A stretch of 64,000 nucleotides of DNA, taken from assembly GCF_009730915.1 (NCBI RefSeq), contig NC_052473.1, positions 18,558,100 to 18,622,099 on the forward strand. The letters are read 5' to 3'. The stretch's first letter is position 1. Every line of letters begins with the position of its first letter. The DNA is from Dioscorea cayenensis subsp. rotundata. Lineage: Eukaryota > Streptophyta > Magnoliopsida > Dioscoreales > Dioscoreaceae. Position numbers and translations under genes: made by a program. The notes below the pieces were generated by a model. The model worked only from the letters and a program-made list of their open reading frames with translations, ran no database searches and was not told the origin of the DNA. Shown one piece after another: positions 1-12,884 of the stretch.

Positions 1-3000
1 GATAGGTGTTGCAAGAACTAAGCAAGTCATAAAGTAGCCCTCTTTTCAATTGTTAGTCTTTTGACATTTTCAACCTTTGCAATTTTCTTTTTGTTTTTCT
101 TCAATAATGAACCCCGAAAAAAGAAGAAGAAGAAGAAGAAGACAGAGGCAATTAATTGCACATGGATGTCTTAGAATTTGGCTCAATTTCCAAACCAAAC
201 TCCAAACTATCAGGTCCAATCTTCCATCTCTTACTAACAAGTCCAATCCTATTTCCTCCACTGATCACATTTCCTATCCTTCTTCTGCTCTCAACTACTG
301 GTTTCTAAGGTACAGGATTAAAGTGACACCTACCAAAGGAAAAGGAAATTAACACTTGCACATTCATTATGCTCATCTGAACAATACAAAATTGGAAAAA
401 TGACTACCAAGACAAAAACAGCACCATGCTATGTCTAAATAATAATAATAATACCCATATAGTTCAATTTTCTCATCTCCAAAGATGTATATGAAAATAC
501 CTTTTGAAAGTACCAGAAATCTTTGCGTCAAAGATCTCACCGGCAGCTGATATAAAGCTACAATTCCTGACAGTAGATACTTTCTCAACATATTCAATAA
601 TCTGCATAATATGAGAGTTGAAGCAACTGGACATTGATTATTACATGGAAAAGAAAGGAACACATTAGAAGAAAATAATTAGGTAAGTCGCAAAAAACAG
701 CGAGACTACCTTTTTCTTCTCTTCTTTGTCAATTGGCAAAAGTGCCTTAAATGCCCTTTGAAACGAGTTATCATCACAACCAGGCAGTGTTGTTCTAAGT
801 ATGGACATAATGGCTCTGATAACCTGTATTCAAGAAGAAACAAAATTTGTCAACTCTTGCATGGTTACAATGTGACACTTTTAGCAAGTTAATAACATTG
901 TCTATATTTTAAAATGGTAAACAATAGCCTAGATTTAACACTATGCACGGCATAATTTCAACAATTCACCTAAACCATTTGCTAGTGCTACAGGGTATTT
1001 ACCACTGATATCTCATAAAAAATATTTTTGAAAATGCTATGAATTTACCAATGTGAAAAGGAAAACAAAAGCAACCTTTTTCCTATAAAATGCAACACCA
1101 TGAACATTGAAGGGAATTTTTCTGTTCCGGAAGGACATTTGAAAGGCTTTGCCAGATACCTACATGTAAAATTGGAGAAATATACTATAATCACATATCA
1201 TCAAAATAAAATATTAACTTGACATATGAATTTACACCTGTCTTCGGTAAAGAATTGCTATTTTACCAAAGGAACACTTGTCAGTTAAATTTTGAGATGT
1301 TGTTTCCAAGATTTTGTCCACAATATACGCACATTCTGAATCTTCACTGTGGCATTCTTTAACAATTATCTTGAATAATGTGAAGGATCAAAGAATTTAA
1401 TCATTTCAGTTTGCTCGAGAATATGTGCATGATTATGAATAATAAATTGATATTAAATTTTTAGGCCTCAAAAACCATAACCCTGAGAAGGATACTTTAG
1501 AGCCAATGGAATTATCTGTTTCAACTTGCTTTAGTTTGCAACGCTTGGCATTATTATAGATAAGTGATGATGCAGCTGCAACAATACACCCAGTAGAGCG
1601 ATAATTCTTTGTCAATCGGATCTGTAATTTTCAAAGGAAAAAATAAAGTCTGAATCATAAAGAAGCTGCAGCAAATCTTATGAACATTGATAAGTCATGC
1701 TTGATCGTTTAAGTAAACAAGAGTAAGGCCTAAACATTGTGAGAAATCATAAGTAACAACTTCATTATGACCTCTTTGTGAGTTGGAAAATCTTCACGAA
1801 ATGAATTGAATCCACAGATATCAGCACCATTGAAACTGTATATGGACTGAAAGAAAATGAAACTCAAAAACCTCATACTTTAGAATAGTAAATCATATCC
1901 AGTTTTGAGAAAATAAATTAGATGCTTAAAAATGCAGAAATAAGAATTGTTGGCAATGGGCACCTGATCTTCGTCACCCACAATGGTTACATGCCCATGA
2001 GAAGACAAAATCCTCAATAAACAGTATTGCATAGAACTGGTATCCTGAAACTCATCCACTAGTATAGCTTTCCATGTGCCTAAACACTCCTGATACACTG
2101 GACATAGAAAAGAAGGTAATACCTATCAGAGAAAAAAAGTGGCATAAACATCATTTTACATCAAGAACAGATTAAAAGAATAAAACCTTCAGGGAAATCA
2201 CTGAGCAATTTCACAGAAGAGCTAATAAAGTCATGGTAATCCAAAGCATTGCATGAGGCCAGGATGTGGCTATAATTTCGAAGAATTGCTGCCTGTTTCA
2301 AAAAACAAAGCTAACAGTTCAAAATTCTGGACAAAGTTGGCAGTATGGTCATAAAAAATAAGATTTCTTACTCCTATTTTATCACCCAATTTTTCAGAAT
2401 CTTCAGGAATTCTCCCAGAAGCTTTTGCCTGAAAGCAAAACTTGCATGTATAAGTGCCAAAACTTAAGTTTTACATTCTAAATGCATTGTTTAAGAAATG
2501 CAACACCTGCACAAAACATTATTCATATCCATTCTAACAGAGATGTCAATGTCCGTAACCCTGTTTAAAAGAGAGAATAAATTTCATGCAAAGCACAAGC
2601 TCTGTTATATGCAAGTAGCCATGAATAAAAATTCACTCTATACATATAACTTCCTACTACTTGTACATGATTTGGCTAGAATAGCTACTACTGGACCTCA
2701 ATGAGCAAATAATGTTGTTCTAGTGTTATTCAGAGGACTCATAATGCTTTCACCAAAAAAATTTATATAGATTGACTAGACTAAAACTTGTTCTCAGCAC
2801 AAGCACTGTTGTACGTACGTGGCCACATATGCAAATTTATTCTAATTTCCATATGTATACTTTCTATCTACTACTTATATATGGATTAGCTAGAATTGCT
2901 ACTAGTGTAACTGAATCACTATGCTCTGGTGCTATTCGAAGGCATCATAATGCTTTTCCCAAATCCAAATCATATGGATTAACTAGAATAAAGTTTGTGT

Positions 3001-4728
3001 TTAGCTCAAAAGCAATAGTGTGCGAGTGGCCACATATAAAAATGTATTGTAGTTTCTATATCTATAACTTGCTATTTGCTAACTACTTCTCCTTGTCTAT
3101 GGATTAGCTAGAATTGCTAATTTTGGGCCTAAATGAGCAAAAAACAATACTCTAGTGTTATTCAGAGGCCTCATGATGCTTTCACTAATTGAAGTTATAA
3201 CAACATAAAGAGTGCAACTGCAACAAGATGTGCACCTGGGTAACAAACTTTTGCCACTTTTTTGACTTCTCTTTAAAAGCTTGGGCATTGCAATCACCAT
3301 TAGTCTTCTCAAACTTGTGAATTTTGTCTTGTCCATCCTGATATTCACTCTCTGCTAGCCGCAGAGCCTCAATAACTGCTCTCCTTTGCTGCGCATGCCC
3401 ATAAATTAAAAACTCAGACGTACGGCCCAACCTGTATTTGTGTAGGTTATCGGGTGCATTTGTTCAATAAATCATCAGGAGATAACATTTCGAGGAGAGC
3501 AACTTCAAAATCAAATGCATCTTATTGTTGTGATTGCCAAATATTAGTGGAAGTGCAAAGTAAAGATCTTCAGTTAGAGCTCATATCTAGGGCAAGTTCA
3601 GATTTATACATAAATGACAAGAAAATGAGCAGACCAAATATATTTCATAAACAGAACCCAAACAAGAAACAGTGACTACTCCAACCAATCCAAAAGCAAG
3701 TTAATGTTCCTATAATGTGTCATGTATGAAGACCTACCAACAAGATTCTTCAGATAAGCTTTATATATGAATGTAAGAAATGTGTGCAATCAGGTCTGAG
3801 ATTTCATGAAAGCAGCCCAATCAAGAAAAGATAATTACTAAAACTGAAAGCTGGCATACTTTCCTGCATGTGACCGGCAGAGCTGCAAACAGAATGAGTG
3901 AAATGTGCTGATTGAGAGCTCCTTCGCCACCTCCTTCCCGACCACCAACCCAATCCGATCCCTCATCTCTGATGCTGCAGCTGTTGTGAAAGTCATCGCC
4001 AGGATGTTGGCCGGCGCAATACCCTAATTTAAAAAGTGAGGGGTTCGACATAAGCAATGGAATTTCAAAAAATGATCAAAGAATGCAATGGATTTGGCGC
4101 AATACCTCTTGAAGCAGTGTAAGGACACGACCAACCATAGTTGATGTCTACAAACAAAGATATCAACAAAATGAGAAAACAAAAACCTAAAGAACCCAAG
4201 ATGTCAAGAAGCGATCAGACCTTCCCGCTTCCAGGGCCTGCAATGATCATCAAAGGAACAGAAATATCAGCGCAAGCTGCCTCCCTCTGCTCATCATTCA
4301 ACTTCTGCAAGTACTCATGGTACTTATCCACAACAAAACCCCAACGCTTCTCCGGCTTCTGCTCCTTCGCCGCGGATTTCTGCTCGCATATAGCATCGAT
4401 TTCTTGAAGAAAGGAATCATCGAGCTCCTCATCTAGGGCACTCGGAGGTAGCGGCTGATCTTTGATCGGTTCATCAGAGGTTTGAATCTCAGAAAGCGGA
4501 ACCCGGATCGCGTTGCTACATCTGAAACCACTGAAAAGTAGATCAAGAAGGAGAGAAAACGAAAAGGGTTTGAAATGAGAGAGAAGCAAAGAAAATGAGA
4601 GATGACCTCAAGAAGGGGATCGGCGAGAGGGATTCGAGAGAGCGCTTGCGAGCAGGAACATGGGTCTTGACGGCGGGGAAGCTGGAGGTGATTCTTGGAT
4701 CTCCGGCGACGAGGTTTTCTTTGTCCAT
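1..4728 (-). CDS. UvrD/SRS2-like superfamily 1 DNA helicase, 5' part (runs off left edge)
   Basis: ATP-dependent 3'-5' DNA helicase of the UvrD/Rep/Srs2 type; family members unwind DNA or strip recombinase during repair, in the nucleus. Exons read on the minus strand: 4607-4728, 4221-4530, 4106-4147, about 3845-4037, 3236-3431, 2372-2428, 2187-2293, 1964-2097, 1772-1846, 1496-1621, 1238-1369, 1076-1159, 710-823, 501-601. Visible motifs in order: LNDEQREA (Q motif), Walker A GPGSGKT split over exons 2 and 3, [13 protein letters not shown] (Ia), DEFQDT (II), [13 protein letters not shown] (III, split by an intron), LTKNYRST (IV) and AILYRRQ. The C-terminal motifs V and VI must lie left of base 1. 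The start MDKENLVAG is the first ATG after a TATA-like box. An RTE-like insertion is not seen, but the intron at 2430-3235 is long and repeat-like. Helicase identity is firm; the exact orthologue (plant SRS2-like) is inferred. Confidence 0.9.
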
Positions 4729-4795
4729 GGCGGTGGATTCTAGGTTTGAAATGAGAATTAGAGGGAGTTTGGGTGACTCTCAGTGAGAAAAATGG

Positions 4796-4852
4796 GGGGT
4801 TTATATAGTAGCCATGTAGCCAGTGGGAATTCGTGTATTCGACACGTGGCGA
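4796..4852 (-). promoter_or_regulatory. Helicase promoter: TATA-like box and G-box/ABRE
   Basis: On the minus strand a CTATATAAA TATA-like box (about 4799-4807) lies about 70 bp upstream of the helicase ATG. A GACACGTGGC G-box/ABRE-like site lies at 4841-4850. Both are seen directly; function is inferred from position. Confidence 0.5.
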
Positions 4853-5404
4853 CAAACAACCTTACAACAGTAATGTCCGTTCATTTGGTCCAACCCCACG
4901 CCCCTCCAAAATTTTGAATTTTTTTTAAAAGACCAAAATACCCTTAATTTCCTTTGTTATGCTTTTCCTTGTCATTTTATCACTTTTGCAAAGAAGCCAA
5001 ATATATAAATTTTATTAAGTTGAAGGTGTTTGTGCGTAAGTGCTATCATATTTTGCAAAAACATCCTCAAAAAAATAAATTTTGTTTAAAAAACTATTGT
5101 ATATTGTTGTTATCATATTTTGTTTATATTTTGCGAAAATACTCTTGAAAAAAAAATTGCTTAAAAGGTTTTTTTTTTGGGGTTTACCCGTTAAAATGAT
5201 CTAGATTATTTTGCAAAAGAACCTCTGATATAAATTTTATGTAAGTGAGGGAGTTTTTGCCAAAGGTGCAATGGATTTGCCACATTTTGCAAAAACACTC
5301 TTGAAAAATCAAAAAAATATCTCTGATAAAATTTGGAGTTTTGATGTATAAATGGCCTAAACTTTGGTGATTCTACGTGACCACCTTCTGAAGAAATAGT
5401 ATTT

Positions 5405-5525
5405 TAATTTTTTTTATTAGCTTATGTAAAAAAAGCCAATACAAACAAATTTTTTTACCTAAAAATACTTAACTTATAAAAAAAACACTTCTAAACTTTT
5501 CAAAAAACTAATCCAAACAACCCCT
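5405..5525. mobile_element. MITE end fragment related to the 15.2 kb MITE
   Basis: The stretch runs through AAAAACACTTCTAAAC and ends in CTAATCCAAACAACCCC. It resembles the right end of the complete MITE at 15158-15477 (AACACTTTTTTGATAAACCAATCCAAACAAAGCC). No matching opposite end or target duplication was found, so this is a fragment. The rest of 4860-5400 is AT-rich with poly-A/T tracts and no recognisable gene. Confidence 0.4.
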
Positions 5526-5599
5526 ATATCATGTTAAATCATACTACAATGAATCTACTTTTTGTTATTATAACCTGAGACTTGTTTATAGACTGACAA

Positions 5600-5850
5600 G
5601 GGGTTTTTGACAAGAGGAACAAACAGCCCAAAAACCCAGCTAAACCGTCAGGGGCGTGCACAAGCCTCGGTGAAGCAAGTGGGAGCGAGACCCACACACA
5701 CATAAAGCTGGGACTACCCACACACAACCACCGATCACATCTCCCAGAAATATACCCTCAGCCGAGAATCGAAGTCTCACCACTTAATGAATAGCTCTAT
5801 TGGTGAACCGTAAACTAATAGACCATTTGGTCGTTAGTGACTAGAGGTTT
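5600..5850 (-). mobile_element. tRNA-derived SINE-like relic (minus strand)
   Basis: Read on the minus strand it starts with GACCAAATGGTCTATTAG (A-box-like) followed by GACTTCGATTCTC (B-box-like, as in the T-loop of a tRNA), then GAGGGTATATTT and a GT-rich body. The same layout, including the GGGTATATTT block, recurs on the minus strand near 27.6 kb. A tRNA-derived SINE is the best reading; no family name is claimed. Confidence 0.45.
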
Positions 5851-6308
5851 TTTGCATACATACATAACTTTATATGAGTGTATATCTATAATTTTCAAAG
5901 TTTAGAAGGGTATAAGTATGTGAAAAAAAAAACATGTGGCATTTACAAGTATGATGATGGCAAACACTAGACACGAGTTTGACAAGTACGAGATGCTCAA
6001 ATACATTCAGTTGCTTTTCTGAAAGCACAATATGTATTATACATTACACACTCAACTTTCCGTAAAATTATGTCATTGTAAGAACATCTCACAACAGCAT
6101 TAAGAAAGAAAATAACTCGCCAAATGATACAAATACTTAATTGTTTTATTTGTTTACCATGCCCAAAAACGAGAGGGTCGGAATCTCTGTTATGGTCATT
6201 GTCCGACTTCGACTGAGGTCTGGCTTGGAAGACCTTACCGTTATTATAATCGATCAGCGTTTCTCATGTCTCTACTTGCGCGGTCAGAGTACTCTTATGT
6301 TTATGGCT

Positions 6309-9300
6309 TCAGCTTCTTTTGTGAGTTTTCGATTTGTGATTCTTGTCTATTAAGTCTTGGAGTGCTTTCTTCGCTTCCTCTAGAGTTTCCACGCTGTGAT
6401 CCACTTCGAATGATAACCGTTGAATGTTGAACTGCATTATAAACAATGAGAAGTTCATACTAAAAAAGCTTGTTTCGTCTATCTTTTCTTGTCATTTATG
6501 CTAAACCAGAACTATGGTTTCTGATGGTAAAAATCAATCATGCAGTAATTCAAAAAGAAGTGAGAATCGAGAGAGTGCACTTTCAACTTTGTTTGCGAAA
6601 AAATTGATCATGTGTCAGGTACATCTTTTGTATTCATAGTCAAATACAAAGGTTGGTGTTTTTCTATTTTAAAAGCAACACAACATGAAAGAATAGGAGC
6701 AAGAACTTGCAGAGGTACATAAATGTCAAGATGCAAGATGATACCTGTGCTCCTTGTCGGACCCTGACATCAGTGCCTTTACTGTCAATAGATATCAAAG
6801 CTGCATCATCTACCTCTCCCTCTCCCTCTGTTGACAAGATCGTTTTAAGCGGTTTTGAGAAGATTGCATTGAGTTCCTATACACAATTCTGAAAGATCAG
6901 CTAAAAAAGTCCAAGATTTGTATACATGAAACCAAACCCAAAAAAAAAAAAATCTAGTTGACCTTCAGACTTTGCTCTCCACCGTCGGCTGCAATCTTGT
7001 CGGGCTGTAGAGCCTCATATTCTTTAACATCAAGCCAAGCAACAGTACCAAAGCCTCCAATAAAATAAACGTCACTGATAAGATCGAACCAGAAATAATT
7101 AATAGAGTGTAATAGCCATCCAGAAGAAGAATGAAGAGTATAATTAGACAAAAATAATTAAAAAAACAGAAACTCAAGTTCCTTCGATTACGTAAAGTAT
7201 TCTTTCATTTTTTTTAAAAAAAATTTAAAAATTAATGGCTCTCAAAGCAACAAAATCTTGGACAAACCTTATAGTCTCCATCCTGAAATAGTGGAAATTA
7301 CCCCATTGTTGGGATGCCCATTGCTGGTGTTTTGCTATAAACTGCTTATGGGCCCATTCCTAAAGTTAGAACAGCAGAGCCATGAGAGAAAGAAATATAT
7401 ATGCATATATATATATATACATTTAGCTCAAGGAAGTCATATATTTCAAGAAAGAAGCTCGACACTACAATGTACTAAATGCATACTTAGTAATATTATT
7501 TGTTCTGAAAAGAATCATACAGATAGAATCTCAGAAGTAAAGCATTGGAGAATAAGTTAATGTTTCTGTTTCTTATATTCTTATATGCATAAAAAACAAA
7601 GCCTGAGTACAAAAATGTAAATGTGCAGCATGGAGTATAACCAATAAACAAGGTTCTGTTTCTAGAATCTTTGATCTGAAAGCATTTGAACAAAGTTTAG
7701 GGAGACTTTGTGAACTAAGATTTAGTACCTGATAAATGCATATAAGTTCAAAAAAATCTAGCTGACTTAAGAGTGATTTCTAAATCTGGAGGATTCTACT
7801 TTTAAAATAGCAGGAGAGATTGACAAGACTGAGACAAAGACAGGCCTTTTTTCAATATGGTTGGGTATAATCTAAAGTTGAATCAATGATCATCTCAAAT
7901 AAAAGTTATATAACCTGTAGTTCAGCCGGTAGTGGGGTAATATCACCAAATATAGTCACACGAGCATTTGATAGTCCACTCCATCCAGGTATCTACAAGA
8001 ATTACATCTCCTTGTCAAAGAAAAAAACAAAAATATAATTCAGCGTTTCCTCACATAAGGAAAGAAAAAAACCTGCACAACAAGAGTACATCTTGGGTCT
8101 GCTAATACATTCCGAGTATGAATTGCCAGTGGCGAAAATGAGAATATAGGATCTGCATTAAAAAAAAAAAAAATCAACAACAATAAAACGTACAGCTAAG
8201 AATATGTTTTAGAGTAGCCTTGACTTGGTTGAGGTCAAAAGAAGATTTTATTACTTACGGCCCATTGCATCAGGTGCAAAATCAACTAATGAACCAAATG
8301 GATAAAATGCACGGCGGTGATGCATCCGAGACATTACAGTGCACAAATGAGCGAACCTGGCCTTGATTTGCAAACAAAAACAATGAAAACCAATACAATC
8401 AGTAAAAATTCCTCTTTTGGTTTTGTTAGTTCATAGAGTAGTATATATATAAGATAAGATAGTAAAGAAGTGATGAAATGCATGTTATACTGGCTGTTCC
8501 CATTTAGTATCTAAATAGCAGCCTTACTTGCTCCATAAGATTTCGAACGGCTAAGGCTGGTCGGGGTAAATCATGAGCAGAGGTTGCACTGTGCACACCA
8601 CCTGAAATAGGAGTTCTGAAAAGCCCAGGCTTGGATCCAGATGCTCCACTTGCAGTATTAACTGGGATTAGAAATTCTGTTTGTTCTGCAGCTCTGCCTC
8701 CATGACTATTATGGTGGCTCAAATCATGCTGCAACATTACAAGAGATAATGTCAGGGCAACGAATAAGTATTATCTAGTAAACAACAACATTAACCACTA
8801 CCATTCAATCATAATCACAAAGAAGGTACATTCTTCAAAATGTTATATGGGAAAGCATAATGACAAAGATTGTCCATTATACTTTTAGTGAGAACCCGCT
8901 CAAAACAAGCGCCACGCATCATGCTAGGGAATAAGTGGCAAGTATTATATATTATACCACTAAAAATTCAACCTTTGCAAAAATTACCCACTCTCGACAA
9001 TTGATAAATGTCATGCATTCATTCTAAAATTTGGTTAATTGGTGAAAATCTATCATGAATCCCACATATCAATCACAGTTTTGCCTCCACATTAGAACTC
9101 TTCATGCAGCAATGCAAGAACCAAAACAATCGATTAAAACACTAATATACAATTGAAACAATGTCACTATCGAAAAATGCTTTTCTTTGGTGATCAAGAC
9201 ACCTCTGACTTAAACTTAAGTTCATGGAATTCCAAACCCAAACTTCTATCACTTACCTTCTTCACGGCCTCCTCACAAACAATCTTCATGCAGCAATGCA

Positions 9301-9892
9301 AAAACCAAATCAATCAGTTCTAATTTTTAACACTCAAACACAACCGCAGCAATTCCACAACCAAAAGTGATACCTTTTAGCAAACAAAACACTCTTTTTA
9401 CTGGATACCTTAAAAGGAGAACTAAAAGTAACAACACCACAGCTGCATCAAAAGAAAAGTTGATCCCTTTCCACCAAGAAAGCCAAACATCAATCCAAGC
9501 TCAAGTTCCACTCTAAAAAATTCATCACAATCATGCCAACAAACAAACAACAAAATTTCTTCTTTTTTTTTTTTTCCTTTTCAATTCCAATAACAGGAAA
9601 CTAAACGAAAGCGAAGTACCTCAAAGAGAGATAAGCCCTCGTCGGGAGTGATCCCAGCTTCACTCGTCACCGGGCCTTCCTCCATCCCGCCATCACCGGA
9701 GACCTCCTTGCCAAGAGCCCTAAACCCACGCTCACACCTGGAGAGGATCAAAGGCTTAAATTTCTCAACGGATTTGCAACTCACAAGCCGAAAGGCGGGA
9801 ACTTTCAGGCGATCGGACAGAGCTGAGTGGCGGCCATGCAAGGAGGGCTCGACGATGCGTGAAGGGACGATGGAGCTCGAGAGCGCTTCCAT
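6309..9892 (-). CDS. Plastid FMN-binding split-barrel protein, HugZ-like (pyridoxamine-phosphate oxidase fold)
   Basis: Nine exons encode about 397 residues: 9620-9892, 8528-8728, 8259-8361, 8073-8152, 7915-7992, 7268-7359, 6963-7074, 6745-6876, 6309-6431; all junctions keep frame. Residues 1 to about 60 are Ser/Arg-rich and poor in acidic residues, like a chloroplast transit peptide. The core begins near LMEQARFAHLCTVMS and continues GYPFGSLVDF-like (here FYPFGSLVDFAPDAMG), HPIFSFSPLAIHTRN, CTLVVQIPGW and YFIGGFGTVAWLDVKEY, the arrangement of plant HugZ/PNPOx-like proteins. Related plant proteins have been linked to haem or tetrapyrrole handling in plastids; the activity here is inferred only. 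It is not the true PNP oxidase (PDX3). The C-terminus is basic and ends KSKTHKRS. Confidence 0.82.
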
Positions 9893-9957
9893 GGCGACAG
9901 AGATTCTCTAGTTTTGGGGGGGCTAAAGTGAAAAAGGAGAACAAATTGGGAAAGCTA

Positions 9958-9975
9958 TTGCTATATAAATAGGTT
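9958..9975 (-). promoter_or_regulatory. TATA box of the HugZ-like gene
   Basis: Minus-strand TATTTATATAG lies about 70 bp upstream of the ATG at 9892, in an otherwise purine-rich leader. It is the only TATA-like site at a suitable distance. Confidence 0.45.
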
Positions 9976-10169
9976 TAGGTATACCTTAATATTTCTAATA
10001 TTAAGGTTTAAAAAAAAAAAACGTACAAAGCGTACGCTGATAATATAATTGCTTTTGTATGATATTACTACACGAATGATATCTAATTAGAAAATATTCA
10101 GCGGGCTACTTGTTATTCACCGGCTCCTGATGATGAACTTCTTTTGTCTTATTTGGTCATTATTGACTA

Positions 10170-10530
10170 TGTCTATTTTTTTTTTTATTAAAGTGGATAA
10201 ACTACAAATGCATTAATAATAAAAATAGTACAAAACAAATCAGTACAAAAAAGGGGGGAGGGGCTCCACTCGGAATAGACAACACAACAAAGAAACAGAC
10301 AACACAACAGAACCACTAGAAGTGGGATAGAACAAGCCACTAAACAAGACAACTAGAAGAAAAGTGAGACTCCTCCTAGATTAGACAACACAACAAAAAT
10401 ATCAACTAGCCAGAAAAATCATCGTACTCGTCAGGAACAAGCTCCTCACTGGAAGATGGACCTGAAAACTGAATAAAGCGTCCGACCGCGGAAATAAACT
10501 CCTCCAGTTTATGCAAATACTATTTATGTT
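10170..10530 (-). mobile_element. 3' end fragment of a non-LTR retrotransposon (L1-like), minus strand
   Basis: Read on the minus strand, an open stretch ends in ELVPDEYDDFSG and a stop. After an A/C-rich tail comes TTTGTAGTTTATCCACTTTAATA and a run of A, the usual look of a plant LINE 3' end. The 5' part is missing. The rest of 9980-12880 is AT-rich (well over 70 percent by eye) with poly-T tracts, and I see no gene in it. Confidence 0.4.
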
Positions 10531-12884
10531 TTAGTTTTTGGTTTTTTTTTTTTTGTGCAAGTTGTTTTTTTCAATAAATTATGATTTATTTATTTTTTTA
10601 AAAAAAATTATTCAGTGTGAATAATATACTGATGAGAGTTTTAGTGTTTAGTCAGAATTTGATAATAATAAAACCAATTATCTTTTCAAAGTTAAAACAG
10701 CTAGTGATGCAAATTTTTTTCTTATTTATTTTTGTATTTAAAATAAAAAAATTATTATTTTGTTTTTGAATTAATCAAATACACTTTTCAAGAGGAGATA
10801 ACTCTTAGTAGGAGTTTCAACCCATTATGCGATCTCAATAACCTCAATTTAATGTGAATGCAAACAAATATATCATGCGATAAATATTAAAAATAAATTC
10901 TCTTTTTCTAAATCAAATAATCTTCTATTGATTGATGATTGTCGAATCTAATAAACATAAATAAATTGTGTATATTAGTTATATTCAATACATACATTAG
11001 CTTGGTTCATTTAGACTAAATTATGTATCTCAGTATCTACATATATAACATGAGCAGAAAATCTAATATTGAACCATGTTATTCAATTACTAATTATTAT
11101 AATAATTAAATAATTATAAATTTAATATTTTAATTAATAATATATTAATTTCATAACTGAGCAATAAGATTTTTTTTTTTTTTTACATGAACCAAACAAA
11201 ACAGTATTTTTTTGATAAACTCAGAAGATATATAAATATTAAAAAATATTAAAAACAATTGATCTTACTATTTTTGACCAATCAAACTTTAATTGTTGTT
11301 GGACTTGAAAAGATAGTTTAGTTGCACATAACTCTCAAAGAAAACTCCTCAAGAAAAAATTGATTCCTTGATAATCCCAGCTCTTTATGTTCTTCCCCTT
11401 TTAAAAAATTATAAAAACTTCAAAATTCCCTTTGTCTTACCTGTTCAAAATAGTAAAAACTAAAAACAAAATTAACTTTCACTCCCATCCAGATTATCAT
11501 TTTCTTTTAAAATTAAACCCTTAATATAATAAAATAGTGATAAAGATAACTAAGGCCGGCTATCAAATATTGGACCACAACCATTAATACCAACATCCGT
11601 GTCGCATAAGACATCATAATGTTCTAAATTTAGACATTTTTTTGTTTATTTATTTCAATATATTTCAATAAATTCCTAAAAAAAATTTAAATGTAAAACT
11701 TCATTTTTAAACTTATCTTGATTTAGACCTCCAATCTATTTTACAAAATATATTATAATTTATAACCCATAATAACAATCATTTTATTAAACATAATATA
11801 ATATAGAGAATTGATATGAAATATTATCCATTCTACCATGAATTTAAAAGAAAAGAAAAAACCTTTGTTGTGGTGACGGTCAATTTTGTATCTTTCAATT
11901 ATTTTTTTTCTCAAGTTCTAAGCTAATATTTTTAAGAAAACCATGTAATTGGATTTTTGTAGTGCAGTTGGATCTTGTTGATATATATAGATCAACACTA
12001 GTCTCTCTGGGTCAAAGTCCCTACAAATATATACATATATATATAGTAATTATTTTGCTCATTAACAATTACACAGTAAAAAACAAGATATTATATTTTA
12101 TTTCTATTCGACCTACAACAATTTTTTATAAATAAAACTACAACTAATCAACTCAAAATAAAGCCCAATTAATACTCATTGTGCTCCCTAATACTCATTG
12201 TACTCAATTACAGATATTTTACGAATATTTGCAATTAACATTATATATATGTGTGTGATGTTTTGTTTTACCAGAGAGTAAAAAGTTTCTAGAAACTCTA
12301 CTTAGCTTGGCCAATGAATCTAAACCATGTTTTCTTCTCTTCTCTTCTCTTGGTTTGCACCATAGAGTGTACACTCCATTCCTAAGACTCAAGGCCTTTA
12401 AAGTCAGGATATTTCTCTCAACATATTATCTATCATTTTTTTTAGAAAAAAAAAATTATTTTAAGTGAAAAGCAATCATCTGTTCTAAAGTTGATAAAAA
12501 AAATTTCAAAGATAATTAGTCGGATTTTGACATACTTGTATTCAACGGAGTATCATGAACAAAATCTTCTTTTTTTTTTTTAAACAAATAGTGCTCTGTA
12601 TAGATGTAGTTGACAATTGAATTCAAAATTTTTCATTATTTCACTATTTATATCGGTAATAACAATAATAGTACTAATGAGAAAGTAAGACTGTAGCTAT
12701 AATAAAACAAAAAGGGGATGTTCGAGTTATTAAGAATGTTTCTAAATGGGCTCAATTCAAGTTTGCAATTTTTTGTTTTTTGAGTTTTTTTAATTGATAA
12801 AATATTTTTTAATCTAATTAGATATTAGTAAGAGATTAAATTACTGATTTGAATTTGTCATTATTGTCAAAATTGACTATATGC

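Noticed and set aside
70-352. Another helicase exon between 1 and 480
   Set aside because: An open stretch exists on the minus strand, but no splice choice gives helicase-like sequence and a stop follows. It is probably intron.
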